From positions 15,996,001 to 16,060,000 of the forward strand of contig CM106585.1 in NCBI GenBank assembly GCA_048013815.1: a stretch of 64,000 nt of DNA, given 5' to 3'. The notes below the pieces were generated by a model. That model was not told where the DNA came from, searched no databases, and was given only the letters and a program-made list of their open reading frames with translations. The DNA is from Setoptus koraiensis (lineage: Eukaryota; Arthropoda). A program made the position numbers and the translations under genes. The stretch's first letter is position 1; each line of letters starts with the position of its first letter. This document shows positions 24,277 to 34,687 of the stretch, piece after piece.

Positions 24277-26076
24277 ATGCAAACGGTAAGCGGTCAACCA
24301 ATCACTGCTGCTGATGACACATCATCAGAGCCAGTGGCAACATTTGAATTTATCACATATCACTTTATTTATCTCCCATTGTTTAATTTTCGTTTCATCA
24401 AATTCGTCCGTTATTGCTTTCAATAGACACTATTGATCACAATGCTCCTAATTGCTGGGGCCGCGGCTAAACCCGCAGAACAGCAACAACAGGCAGCACA
24501 ACAGCCATCACAGGCACAACAGGCCAACCAAGGTAAGCAGCCAGCGGCAAATTATATAAGCAACAACAGAGAAGATATACACTTGAGATTTGAAACGAGA
24601 CTATAACGTAACATATAACGCTATGTAGCATTATATAACACTTTGCGACAAAGTTGAGTTGTTATGCGAACAGTTTTTTTCAAGTTTATCCGTCAGTCGG
24701 AGCTCACTGATTAGCGTACTGATCAGCGTTTAATTAATACTGATGATTGTTTTAATCTATCAGCATCTGCCTCATCTCAGCAACAAGGACCGATATTGGT
24801 TGCTGCCTCACCCCCGGCACAACCAGCCGTAGTGGTCAGCGAAGTTAATCCAGCTCAGCAAGGATCTAACCAAGCTGCCTACCACCAAGCTCAATCAAGT
24901 TACTATTCACCCGCTGGAGTTGTTACAGTTTATGGTGCCAACGACAAGCCAGCAGCACCGCAGGTATTCAAAAGTGCCGAGCAATACGGCCAACCAGAAT
25001 CAGCGGCTCTACCACCCAACTACAAACCATTCGGTTCTTGGGGTCTTTACATTGGCGGAAATCCTGCCGATGGATACTATACAAACTACTACAAAGCTTT
25101 GAGTGAAAAAGTTAATGAAAACAAAGACAAGGTTGGCGCATCAGTTTTGAAAGCGTCCGCTCCGGCCAGCGGTGAACAAGTCTACTACCCATACTCACAG
25201 GGAGACTTTGCCACAGTGTACAATCAACATCAAGTTATTCAACCTGTCATATCTCATTATGGAAGCCCACAATACGAAGTACAAGGCTACAGTGCCGATC
25301 AACACGCCGATGCCTACTCAGCAAGAAAGGCATCAGCGGCCCCAGCGCAAAAGGATGCTGCTAGCAAAGCCGAGAGCAAGGCCTACAACAGTCAACCACA
25401 ATCACGAGTTTACGTTTATTCGCCACCAGTTGCCTCTCATGTTGTATCTCCAGTTGCAACACGGGCCCAAGTTCAAGAGCAACAACAACAACAGGTTGTC
25501 GCCTATCCAGTGCCAGTCGGAAGTCAAATTGTTGGATCACAATCTGGCGTTGATGGCTCATTTTATCCCTATGGAGTACACGCTTACACTAGATACGTTG
25601 TAAAACCAACTTTTGTTGGTCAAGAGCAACCACAACACTCAGTGCCACAACAACCAGCGCCAGTCGAGGTTGCCTACCAGCAAGGCCAAGCGGTTGCCTA
25701 CCAGCAAGGCCAAGGGGTTGCCTATCAGGCAAGCCAGGGTGCTGCTTACCAGCCAATTCAGGCATATGCCTACCAGCCGAGCCAAGGAGTTGTTTACCAG
25801 ACCAGCCAAGCTGGCGTACAGCAACCACAAATAGCAAATCGCGCATTTTACGGTGCCTACCAGCCATACTATACCGCAGCCGGTTATTATCCAGCCAACC
25901 CAAGCCAATTGCATTACTCAAAGGTTCTAAGCCAACATTATTCACCAGAATTCAAGCCAATAGAAGATCATCCATTCAATGTTGCGGCCAAGCCGGTATC
26001 ACTATTGGAAAACAAGCCATCAGAGGAGGCCAGATCACCATTCAATGAGGCCGCTTCGAATGAGAAACGCGCCTAA
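24277..26076 (+). CDS. Secreted Gln/Tyr/Ala-rich protein with octapeptide repeats
   Basis: Three coding exons, 24277-24285, 24427-24532 and 24764-26076, with GT-AG introns of 141 and 231 bp (phases 0 and 1), give 475 aa. The first coding exon is only MQT; exon 2 completes a signal peptide (TLLITMLLIAGAAA) followed by a Gln-rich stretch. The mature chain is rich in Q, A, Y, P and V. Six octads of the form (V/A)AYQxxQ(A/G) lie at 25670-25815 (about residues 340-388). A non-repeat block, FGSWGLYIGGNPADGYYTNY, near residue 110 looks most constrained. No cysteine framework is apparent. Composition and signal peptide suggest a structural matrix, glue or cuticle protein; I cannot assign a family. 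The downstream AATAAA at 26137-26142 supports the 3' end. Confidence 0.8.
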
Positions 26077-26136
26077 ACAGTGCCGCTACATTGTACAGGC
26101 ATTGACCAGACATCAAGGCGACAGTGTAATCGAATG

Positions 26137-26142
26137 AATAAA
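26137..26142 (+). terminator. Poly(A) signal of the secreted repeat protein gene
   Basis: AATAAA 61 nt after the TAA stop. Confidence 0.7.
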
Positions 26143-26737
26143 GTGTCATCTTAATTTAAATACAGTTCAATTTCGAATTCCAATTGATTCAATTCCAATT
26201 CCAATCCTTCTATGACGCAATGGGCAAGCGGTGCCGGTCGTCTTCTGTTGTTTGCATTTATGCTCACACGTTCAAGTTGTCCACTATGATGTCCATGTTT
26301 TTCCTCGAACTACCCGGCGACAGTCCACTAGAGCGAGTGATTCAATTAATTAATCATCCCTTTTGTCTATCGATCAAATTTTCAGCAAGTTTATCATCAG
26401 ATAAATTAACTTTCTTATGTGTCAAAAGGAAAGAGAAAAAAAGAAAAGAAACACGATTCTCGTTCGAAAGCACGGGCGTGGCAGATCAGCTGAGCATATA
26501 TTCGCGATGAACCAAAACAAACGGATGTGGCCTTTATGGCGTTGACATGCAATGGCAACATCACGATGTTATTACTACAAGGTGATTTAAAGTTTATGTG
26601 ATTAATTTTAGGATATTATCATAATATTATTGCATGAATTGCCGTTACTGTTGTTATGTCATAGCTAAATACATAGATAAATAGACAAGAAATAAATCCA
26701 ACTGCCCCATCATCAATTTTCTATAGCTACAACAAAA
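26143..26737. other. Spacer and LEPROT promoter
   Basis: No gene seen between the repeat protein gene and LEPROT. The AT-rich part just before 26738 probably contains the LEPROT transcription start; no clear TATA box. Confidence 0.4.
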
Positions 26738-27475
26738 ATGGTCGGCATCAAGGGGTGAGTAGATACCGGACTACCAGCACCAACAGATAAGATTGTTGTT
26801 CACGGAATGCAGATCGCCTAACAGAATTTAATACCACCAAGAACAATAAAAATATTAAATATTGAATATTAAACCTAAATTAAATTAAACAAACAACCAA
26901 ACAAAAAATTCACACAATCTTCGATATGGAATCTCAATTGAGCAGATTGATAGCGCTGGCTTTGTCAGGATCGACAGGAATGACTCTACTGATTTTGGCA
27001 TGCACATTAGATAAACCAAACTGGTGGCCTGCCATTGTTGCCATATTTTACATCATAAGCCCCTTTCCCTCGCTGATAGCTAAGAGAATGTTCACAGATA
27101 ACAGTTTCAGCTCTCAAAGTAGTCCTCCCAAGGAATGGGCTTATTTTATAACAACAGGCATAGTTATCAGCGCTTTAGCACTGCCAGTGGTGATGGCAAG
27201 GACTAACCCTCAAATTGTGAGTATTGGATGGTCGACACTTAAACATTATTGGTTTAAATTTCGAACTTAATTCTACACATACACATGGCTAGTGATAAGA
27301 TCTACCTAGTGACCTAACCATCTCTGCATTTTCTTTTATCACTCTTCTCTCGTCCGTGCCTTAGATTGCCACGATGGCCACATGCCTATCGTTGGCAAGT
27401 TCAGCATTTTTCTTTGCTACGATTGCATCGTTTTTCATAGTATTTCAATCAGATGACGACTACAGTATGTACTGA
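26738..27475 (+). CDS. LEPROTL1: Leptin receptor overlapping transcript-like protein (endospanin, Vps55 family)
   Basis: Exons 26738-26754, 26946-27216 and 27365-27475 (introns 191 and 148 bp) give 132 aa, the family length. The 17-nt first exon encodes MVGIKG, matching the family start MAGVKA; splicing at GAGCAG|A then gives LIALALSGSTGMTLLILAC. The in-frame ATG at 26926 would give a poorer N-terminus, so I prefer the upstream start. Four hydrophobic segments and motifs SPFPSLIAKR and YFITTGIVISALALPVVMAR are diagnostic, and the tail ends acidic (QSDDDYSMY) as in the family. These small Golgi/endosome membrane proteins act in endosome-to-lysosome sorting and limit surface levels of receptors. 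AATAAA lies at 27710-27715. LEPROT and LEPROTL1 cannot be told apart here; an invertebrate probably has one gene. Confidence 0.93.
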
Positions 27476-28385
27476 AATGTACATGTCTCCAATTTTCCTA
27501 ACCAAGCCCAATGTCCAGATAGTACAGATCAAAATCTCAACGAATCCAAAGAAATCATGCATATCGAAAATGGTTTACATATATTTGGACATACCTTTGA
27601 GAGTGTTATAAAACACGAGTTCAAAACCAGAGATCTTAGGTCAACTAATCTGATTAGCAGGAACATGTATATATTGTAACTGGGAGACACGAGGCATCAC
27701 ATAGAATCAAATAAAAGACTACGAATCGATCGCACACTGACCATAGAATATTTTTCAGAACACCAACACGTAAGAGTATCAAACACAATACCTTCGGCGA
27801 TCTTAGTGCTGTGTCAGCTTGCCTGAGGGAATTCGCCGCCATTACACTTGTTGTTTCGACCTCACTAACCCTCCTGTCAGAGCAAGCCTGTTCCTAATCT
27901 AACGAGGGCAATGTCATTGGCGTTGCCAGAATTCTTCAACCAAGGAGACATGCTAATGTTGTTGGTTCACTGCGGCACACAGTTTTAGAATGTGACCAAA
28001 AATGCTGGAATCAAACTAGCTCGAAGAATGAATATGATTGTGGCGATATTTGCCAAGTAGAAAACGATCAGCATTGGCTTTTGAAAGAGGACCTAAAAAA
28101 GGAGGGTCACTAGTGAAACGACTGCGCTGATATTTGAACCATTATCGATTATCATTTATTGGCTTCTCTATCACTATAGTTCGTAAGCAAGTTATTGCAA
28201 TTTCAATACAAGTTGAATGTGCATGTAATCTGACTTTCCTTTTTCTCTGATTTTAACTCGGTTAAGAATAATCATTAGTTTGTGCTGTAATATCATCGGG
28301 ACGGGACCTGTTAAAATATAATCTTTGTTGCAGTTATACATAAGACCTCATATTGTTAGCGCGTAATTATAACATCAATTTAACA
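27476..28385. other. 3' spacer between convergent LEPROT and KICS2 genes
   Basis: Holds the LEPROT 3' UTR with AATAAA at 27710-27715 and, on the minus strand, AATAAA at 28155-28160, about 225 nt past the KICS2 stop. No gene seen. Confidence 0.5.
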
Positions 28386-30563
28386 TCATCTGGGTGATGG
28401 CTTTGAACTAGCATTGTTTAATGACAGGATAACCCTATTGCCGCTAAGTTGATTAGTTATTTCACTCATGAACGTCTTAATTATTGCCTCTCTATCTGAT
28501 CTTTGGCCTTCTACTGTGATAATCAATATAACATGAGAATCTGGTTTTGTTAAAAAGAATGTCAATTGCTTGGATGGATCAAATAGTTGAAATTGGCCTT
28601 CGTTCAACACTTTCGAATGACCGGCTACTATCATGAATAATTCTGCTTGCAGACTCTCTAGTTTCGCCTTAGCGTCCGCTGGAATAACTAGCATTGTTTG
28701 TAGAGTATTCTTTCCTTTAGGTTGGTCGAACGCAGCGGTAGGCAAATGATATCCTTGGCCTCTATAATCTTTTTCATTTGTAACATCAAACAACATGGCG
28801 ATGAAAACGGCGTCAACCTTCTTTTGAAAATGTGACAACTTTTGATGAAAGTCGTTGGACAACTTTGTACATGTATTCTTGATGGTATTAGCTGGCAAAT
28901 TATTATATAATGTAGCATGAAAATAAATTGTGAATTTCGCCACTAAAAATTCTCTCAATTTACATAACCAATCATATAGACGCGGTATAGGCTGGGCCTT
29001 GACATTGATTCTTCTCTTAGAACTGTCCTTATTGAATGTATTTGCGGCCCAGTAGTTCAACTTTTGTTGGGCCTCTTGCAGGTCGAACACTGATACGAGG
29101 AATCTCCAATGCTGTATATCAATTGTGGCCCTAATCAAGGTCATAAGTAATTCACATTCCAAAGTCATTCCTTCTTTGATCGGGGCCAATAGAGGATGAT
29201 GAAAGTACTTCTGGTATTTGCGACAAAATACGGACAACTGTATAGATATTCCATCAACATGAACGTGTTTCTTTCCAGCAACCTCGTGCAATTTCTCGTA
29301 TATACCAATAAGCTCCAATCTCGCTTGAGTGTAGTATTGCAATTGCAGACAAAAGTGAGACATCAGCTCTTCAGAAAAGTCAGCTATAATACAAGATGTA
29401 GCGCTTGATGATGATGTCGGGGTTTCCACTGACTGGCTACTGATTTGGCGTGACGTCGCCACAGAATTGCTAGCCTGCAGCTGTTGTAATGGTGAAGAGA
29501 TTGATGGTGATAAAATTTGTCTCGACGATAACTGTGCTGACCCTTGCGCTTCCTCCAACCTACCGATGGTATAATCAGACATAGAGCCCAAGCTAACTTT
29601 GGAGGTTGTTGCCGAATCGTAATCGGGTCCAAGTTGATTTTGTTTGATCATTTTGCCAGTGTTTGCCTCACTAGTAGTTGGATCCGAGAGTAGACGTTTA
29701 ACGTTGGTCGGGGTTGATTTGTTACTATTGCTTGGTCTAAGTTTGTTGACTTGATGCGTGTCGATGCTTATCGTTTGTTTGATACTATTGCTTATGGAAA
29801 ACCAAGAAAAGGGCGAAAAAGTTTTGCTGGTTTCAGCACTTGCTGCCGGCTGACAGCCATCACCACTTGAGTCGGCATTCATCGTCTGTGCCACTGATGA
29901 TGGTCTGGGCGAAGCTGACCCTGATCTAACAATTACATCGGTGTTTGTTGTTAACATATTGCCACTGTTATTATCCCTAACCGACGATGCCTGCTGCAAA
30001 TTGTTAGCCTGATGGTGGTGGTGCCTGGCTGGGTATTCCGGTGTCACAAACTTTGCACCAGCATGCTGTCTAGCCATATTGCTGGCACAATCAGATTGAT
30101 CCAATTGTTTACCCTGTTTGGGCCTGGCCTCTATTCGTTGGAGTTCCAATCGGACATCCTCGTAGACATCTTTTAGACTGCGTTCTTTGCGGAGGAAGTG
30201 CCTTGACGGCAAGAAAGAGCTTTGTGACTGAATTATAAATGGATGATTGTGATAAAATTTTTCAGCCTCGGCCAATTGAGCAAAGGTTGATAACATGTTG
30301 ATGAACGGGCATGGATTGACGGACGACGCCTTTTGCAGCCATTCCTTTTTTGTCTCCTGATGTTCAGAGTAAGGTTTCATATTAGAGAAAAGTACCAAGT
30401 AATTAGTATATTGGGAATAGTGCATTGTTGCCTTGTTTATGCGTCTATCTTGGAGTTATCAACCGAAACTACTTACGACATAAGATTTTGCTCGATCAAA
30501 GGCAAATTGGCCTAACATGTAGAAAAATGTTTCAATGACATTCTGCTGATCCATAGGAACCAT
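28386..30563 (-). CDS. KICS2: KICSTOR complex subunit KICS2 (C12orf66 family) with a large internal insert
   Basis: Exon 1 (30563-30477) encodes 29 aa containing MDQQNVIETFF and FDRAKSYV, matching the vertebrate start EQAVLETFF...YDKAKDNV. A 120-bp intron (GTC|GTAAGT to CATCAG|GAG, phase 0) leads to exon 2 (30356-28386); total 685 aa against about 445 in human. Conserved blocks are AQLAEAEKFYHNH, then FSEELMSHFCLQLQYYTQAR, YFHHPLLAPI, WLCKLREFLVAKFTIYFH, GQGYHLP, and FFLTKPDSHVILIITVEGQR with FMSEITNQL at the end. Between the first and second blocks lies a Ser/Gln/Asn-rich insert of about 230 residues not found in vertebrate KICS2. KICSTOR tethers GATOR1 to lysosomes, so this protein should take part in amino-acid control of TORC1. 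The ATG at 30425 is intronic by this model. Confidence 0.9.
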
Positions 30564-31308
30564 GATCGATTAAGTAATAACTTTAATTCAGTTTGTTTCA
30601 CAAAATGACCATTGTTTATACTGCTGGCCATCCCAGTACTTGAGGTGATTTATTCAGATACTGACTACAACTATTTTGAATGAAAATCATGAAATCGTGT
30701 TTTCCATCATCTTGCATCAAGATTTTTGATGATTGCGTGTTACATAAAAATATTTCTCATGGACCCCGATAAAATAAGATAAAACGAGTGTTTACATGTA
30801 CTAAAAGTAATATCAGAATATCAGTAATATCTGTCATTATTATATTTTTGTTATTGCATGTGTCCGTGAGAGGCGCCCGAAGAATAGATGTAAAGAGACC
30901 AGGTCACTGACTATAGTATGGAGAAAGCGTGCAGCGTCCTCTGACGATTCTTTACGCACTCAGCGGATGTGCATTGTGGACAGGTCGCTCGTTTCGAACC
31001 GGCATTTTTACATCTATTTTCTATTTGAGGACAGACTGCACTAGAAGTGCTCTTATTTGAGAGGGACCCAGTATACGATTATTTAATGGTGACTTGTTGT
31101 CAGCAAAGAGGATGGTTGACACAGCTCACTGAACATGAGTTGTAAAGAGTGGAAAGATCTCTAGATCTAACTAGAAATTGTCTCATGGTCGAGCCACTTG
31201 CGTACGCGATTTGTTCAACAATGTGGGAAAACAGAATCAAAGAAAAGATTCACAATTGATTTGGTAAATGAAGCAATTTAGTGTCTTTTGAATATTTAGT
31301 TGTAGATT
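30564..31308. other. Spacer upstream of KICS2, downstream of TMEM258
   Basis: 745 bp with no gene seen. It should hold the KICS2 promoter and TMEM258 3' UTR; no canonical AATAAA just past the TMEM258 stop. Confidence 0.4.
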
Positions 31309-31536
31309 CTATACATATATTCCAACATTGAGGCATAAGAAGAGCGTTCCGAAGCCCAATAAGGTGCTTGTAAGTAGCGCGACCAACATCTCCTTGACAA
31401 TATTCTTTTTTGGACTGGATTCAATGGTAAAGAACCAGCCCATGAATCCCAGACCCGCCATTACGAGAATAAATGCCAGGTAGGGAAAAAGGAACACCGG
31501 TATGGGTGGTGCGAAGGCCTGGAATGATGATGACAT
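31309..31536 (-). CDS. TMEM258: TMEM258, small subunit of the oligosaccharyltransferase complex (fly kuduk)
   Basis: A 75-aa intronless gene. It has two membrane segments (FPYLAFILVMAGLGFMGWFF and a second ending GFGTLFLCLN), joined by a short charged loop with a KEML motif, and ends in VGIYV, the hallmark C-terminus of this family. Human TMEM258 is 79 aa with the same layout (GMFFTAWFF ... GFGVLFLLLWVGIYV). The family is a subunit of the STT3A-type oligosaccharyltransferase in the ER membrane and supports N-glycosylation. The ATG at 31536 gives a typical short polar N-terminus (MSSSFQAFAPPIP), so no upstream coding exon is needed. Confidence 0.93.
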   Translation of the reverse strand: MSSSFQAFAPPIPVFLFPYLAFILVMAGLGFMGWFFTIESSPKKNIVKEMLVALLTSTLLGFGTLFLCLNVGIYV

Positions 31537-33105
31537 GATATTAAATTATTGGAAAGCGTGTGGCTTTCTGTTGTGGCAATGTAAATATGTCTGTTCCTGG
31601 TTTATAATGGACTATGATATAGCCTTGTCGAACAATACTGGTGGAAGATGTGCAACGATGGTTTTAAATACAATATAGAACGATATGTGTCACAATGTCA
31701 GATGATGTAATCAAGAAAAACAAATGTGTCCTCCTCCAAGGGTTGGTGTCACTTCAGTGAACGTATACTTTCAACGACAGTTCAGATCATCGACAGAGGG
31801 ACGAGTCAACAAACGTCCATGCCTGCAACGCTCACTTCGCCGACTCAAGTTGTTGGGTGTGTTGAGCGAATGCACTGTGAAAATGGACTTTTTTCATTGG
31901 CTATTCCGACGGAGAGATTGCAAGCGATTGTTCGTTGTTTGTCCACACTATTCTGTATCTGTCAGTGAATAATACTGGTATAATTGCGATGGCCGGGTGC
32001 CTCAACTACAGGCTACGATTGCCGCATTCGGATTGAATGTCTATGTTTTACGAGAGAGATATATGACCATGATTGGCGAGTAGCCGGTATATTTTTTTTT
32101 TGTTTTTATTTTTATATCATTTACACTAGAACAGCGCCGCCGATATGATGTGTAAGCTGTGTAGATGGCGTTGGATATTTAGTCGTCATGCGCTCGCTCT
32201 CCTTTAAAACAATACACAACGGAAGCTGCTCGCAACAACATGGCAGTTTTGGCGATTTTCGGTACAAAAGTTCACAGTTTATCCGTAGCGTGGCGTAAAG
32301 ATTTCACGATGCAACGATAATTGTCGTAAATGAAGCGAGTATTTGTTTAAAATCAATTTTTCACTACATGCACATTTGGCCCATTATTTATGGCGACGGC
32401 AGCGCTGTGTTGCGTTTAAATAGTGCACTTTTTCTAAACTTACATTCGTGCCTCATATCTATGTAAGGTGAGCCACCCTTTTCACAAACCGACAACACAA
32501 CATGCTAGACTCGATATAGTTCGATTTTTCGTCGTGTAGCAGCAGCGGCATAGCGAGCGAGCGAGTGAGTCAGTCGGAGAGTTTGTGTGTGGCTTTAACT
32601 ACCGAGTCTATGTGCATGTGCGCGTGTATGTGTGCATGAAGAGAACAACGTGTTGTATCGCAAAGCATGCGTTAATAAGCGTGTGTAAGAGTATGTGTGT
32701 GTGCGTGTGTGCATTCGGCTGTACACTATTAGCGCTTGCTAATGCCGCGGCTGCGGCTTTTCTCAGAATCATCACAATATCGTACACAAACTCTCGGACA
32801 TATCGAATGTGAACGCATCTCAGTCGATACATTTTTCTCATATTGAATATACGCAATTGCCGTTCACATCCCTTTAGGATATTAACATTATTATTTCATT
32901 ATTATTATAATATCCCTTATATATATTCGAATTATCATTATATTATATTATTAAAATATTATATGACACACAATTATATATATTCATATACTATATTTAT
33001 ATTTAGATACGTATATTCAATCATATAAAAATCATATATTAGTTGAGGCATATACACAATCAGACAGCAGACCTATAGACACATACACATAAACACACAT
33101 CAAAC
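31537..33105. other. Divergent promoter region, TMEM258 / CCHC gene
   Basis: About 1.6 kb without a recognised gene. A donor-like AAG|GTGAGC near 32468 could end an untranslated first exon of the CCHC gene. GTGTGTATG-type repeats (32600-32715) and a very AT-rich stretch (about 32870-33040) follow. The small frames here are repeat-driven. Confidence 0.4.
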
Positions 33106-33711
33106 ATGAGCTCCATATCTTGTTACAATTGCTCACAACAGGGGCACATCTCAAGAGAATGTCCTGAACCAAGAAAACAACGTTCCAATGACGGCGGAGG
33201 CGGCGGAGGCTGGGGCCAGAGTTCAGGAGGAGGCGGCGGCGGCGGTGGACGAAGCTGTTACAATTGCGGCGAATCCGGTCACATCTCTCGAGAGTGCACC
33301 CAAGCGCGTAAACCACGTTCCAATGAAGACGACGGATGGGGAGCATCATCTGGCGGCGGCGGAGGAGGCGGTCGCTCAGGTGGAGGTAGATCTTGCTACA
33401 ACTGCGGCGGCGAGGGCCACATTTCGCGCGAATGCACGGAAGCCAAAAAGCCTAGGGGCGGTGACACAGGTGACGACGGTTGGGGCAGTGGGGGCGCCGG
33501 TTCGGGCGGTGGAGGCGGCAGAAGTTGTTACAACTGTGGCGAATCAGGACACATCTCACGAGATTGCCCCAAGCCTAAGAAAACAACAGGAGGTGGTGGC
33601 GGCGGTGGAAGCTGCTACAACTGTGGCGTCGAAGGACACATTTCGCGCGAGTGTACCGAAGCTAGAAAGCCTCGCCAAGATGGCGGTCGACCTCAGCGTA
33701 GCAGGTACTAG
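33106..33711 (+). CDS. CCHC zinc-knuckle protein with Gly-rich linkers (CNBP-like)
   Basis: An intronless 201-aa protein with five CX2CX4HX4C zinc knuckles, each of the form CYNCxxxGHISR(E/D)C, starting at residue 6. The linkers carry Gly-rich runs with Arg and Trp, and basic KPR patches after each knuckle. Five highly similar knuckles suggest recent internal duplication. Such knuckles bind single-stranded RNA or DNA. CNBP has seven knuckles and an RGG box; here there are five and Gly-only linkers, which also recalls the CCHC/Gly-rich N-terminus of germline helicases such as GLH, though no helicase follows. A role in RNA binding is likely; orthology to CNBP is not settled. AATAAA follows at 33768. 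Confidence 0.88.
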   Translation: MSSISCYNCSQQGHISRECPEPRKQRSNDGGGGGGWGQSSGGGGGGGGRSCYNCGESGHISRECTQARKPRSNEDDGWGASSGGGGGGGRSGGGRSCYNCGGEGHISRECTEAKKPRGGDTGDDGWGSGGAGSGGGGGRSCYNCGESGHISRDCPKPKKTTGGGGGGGSCYNCGVEGHISRECTEARKPRQDGGRPQRSRY

Positions 33712-33767
33712 ATAGTTGAGAACCTATGATGATGATTATAGATATTAACAAATAATTATGTTGTGTC

Positions 33768-33773
33768 AATAAA
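33768..33773 (+). terminator. Poly(A) signal of the CCHC gene
   Basis: AATAAA 57 nt past the TAG stop at 33709-33711. Confidence 0.75.
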
Positions 33774-33817
33774 AAGATTACATCCTACTACATCAAATGA
33801 ATACCACCATAAACTTG

Positions 33818-34077
33818 TCACCCTATGAACGTTTTCTTGCGAACTCTTAAAATATGCCCTCCTTGTGCTAGGGGATCATTTGGATCGCTTAAAAACGAAA
33901 CCTCAACGCCACAAAGTACGACGCTGACGTGAGCATAGTGGACAGTCGTTTTTCCCAACGTACTGTTGAGCGCTATTGGCCAGACTCTGAAGGCCCCTCC
34001 GCTACTAACCAAACACTCGCTCTGGTGTATATCACAAGGGGACGAGTACCAATTAGATGATATGCCATGGGGTTTGT
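33818..34077 (-). CDS. Possible terminal coding exon of an unknown gene
   Basis: The minus strand is open from a possible acceptor (ATATTCCAG|AC, exon start 34077) to a TGA at 33818, encoding about 86 residues of balanced, protein-like composition (for example SSGGAFRVWPIALNSTLGKT and GVEVSFLSDPNDPLAQGG). I recognise no family, find no poly(A) signal next to it and cannot find an upstream partner exon, so it may be chance. Confidence 0.25.
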
Positions 34078-34687
34078 CTGGAATATCTCAATCTACAAGT
34101 CTCTACACAGCCTAGTTGCGTAGCCAAGTTAAATAAAAAATATCTCACGACTGCAACAGTTTTAACTGTTTTGAACTTTGAAAATCGCGCCATTTTGAGA
34201 TGCATTCGCTTTAATGCACAAGCTACGGTGCGTCGCGTTTCAGTTTGATAAAGAACATGAGAATAGTTCCATGATGTTAAGCCTGGGGGCGCGCTCCGAT
34301 GTCATTTTAGTGTAGGGCAGTCAAGTGTTAGGTGCTGATATCTGCAGGTAAATTCGCGAGTGGTATCGAACGCTATCACAGATAGCATTGCGAAAAACAT
34401 TGATCTAGTTGTGTGTGTCGACTAATGCGGTTATATCAATGAAAAATAACCATAACGGTAACGTGTATCGTCACACTCAGCCCTTGGCAATGCTTTTTGT
34501 GGCGTTTCAAGCGCCTACAAGCGTCGATTTCCCAAATTGAATTAATTGGTACTAACGGACCAACATATGGTGGTACATACATGGTTTATTTCTCATGTAT
34601 TTATGTTTACATTTCAAAAATAACCATCAACTTCATTTAAATTGATAAATATAACAATTAATCAAGGATACATATAACACTGCCGAA
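34078..34687. other. Spacer upstream of the orphan zinc-finger gene
   Basis: No gene recognised; probably the promoter and 5' UTR of the 34688 gene, becoming AT-rich close to its ATG. Confidence 0.4.
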
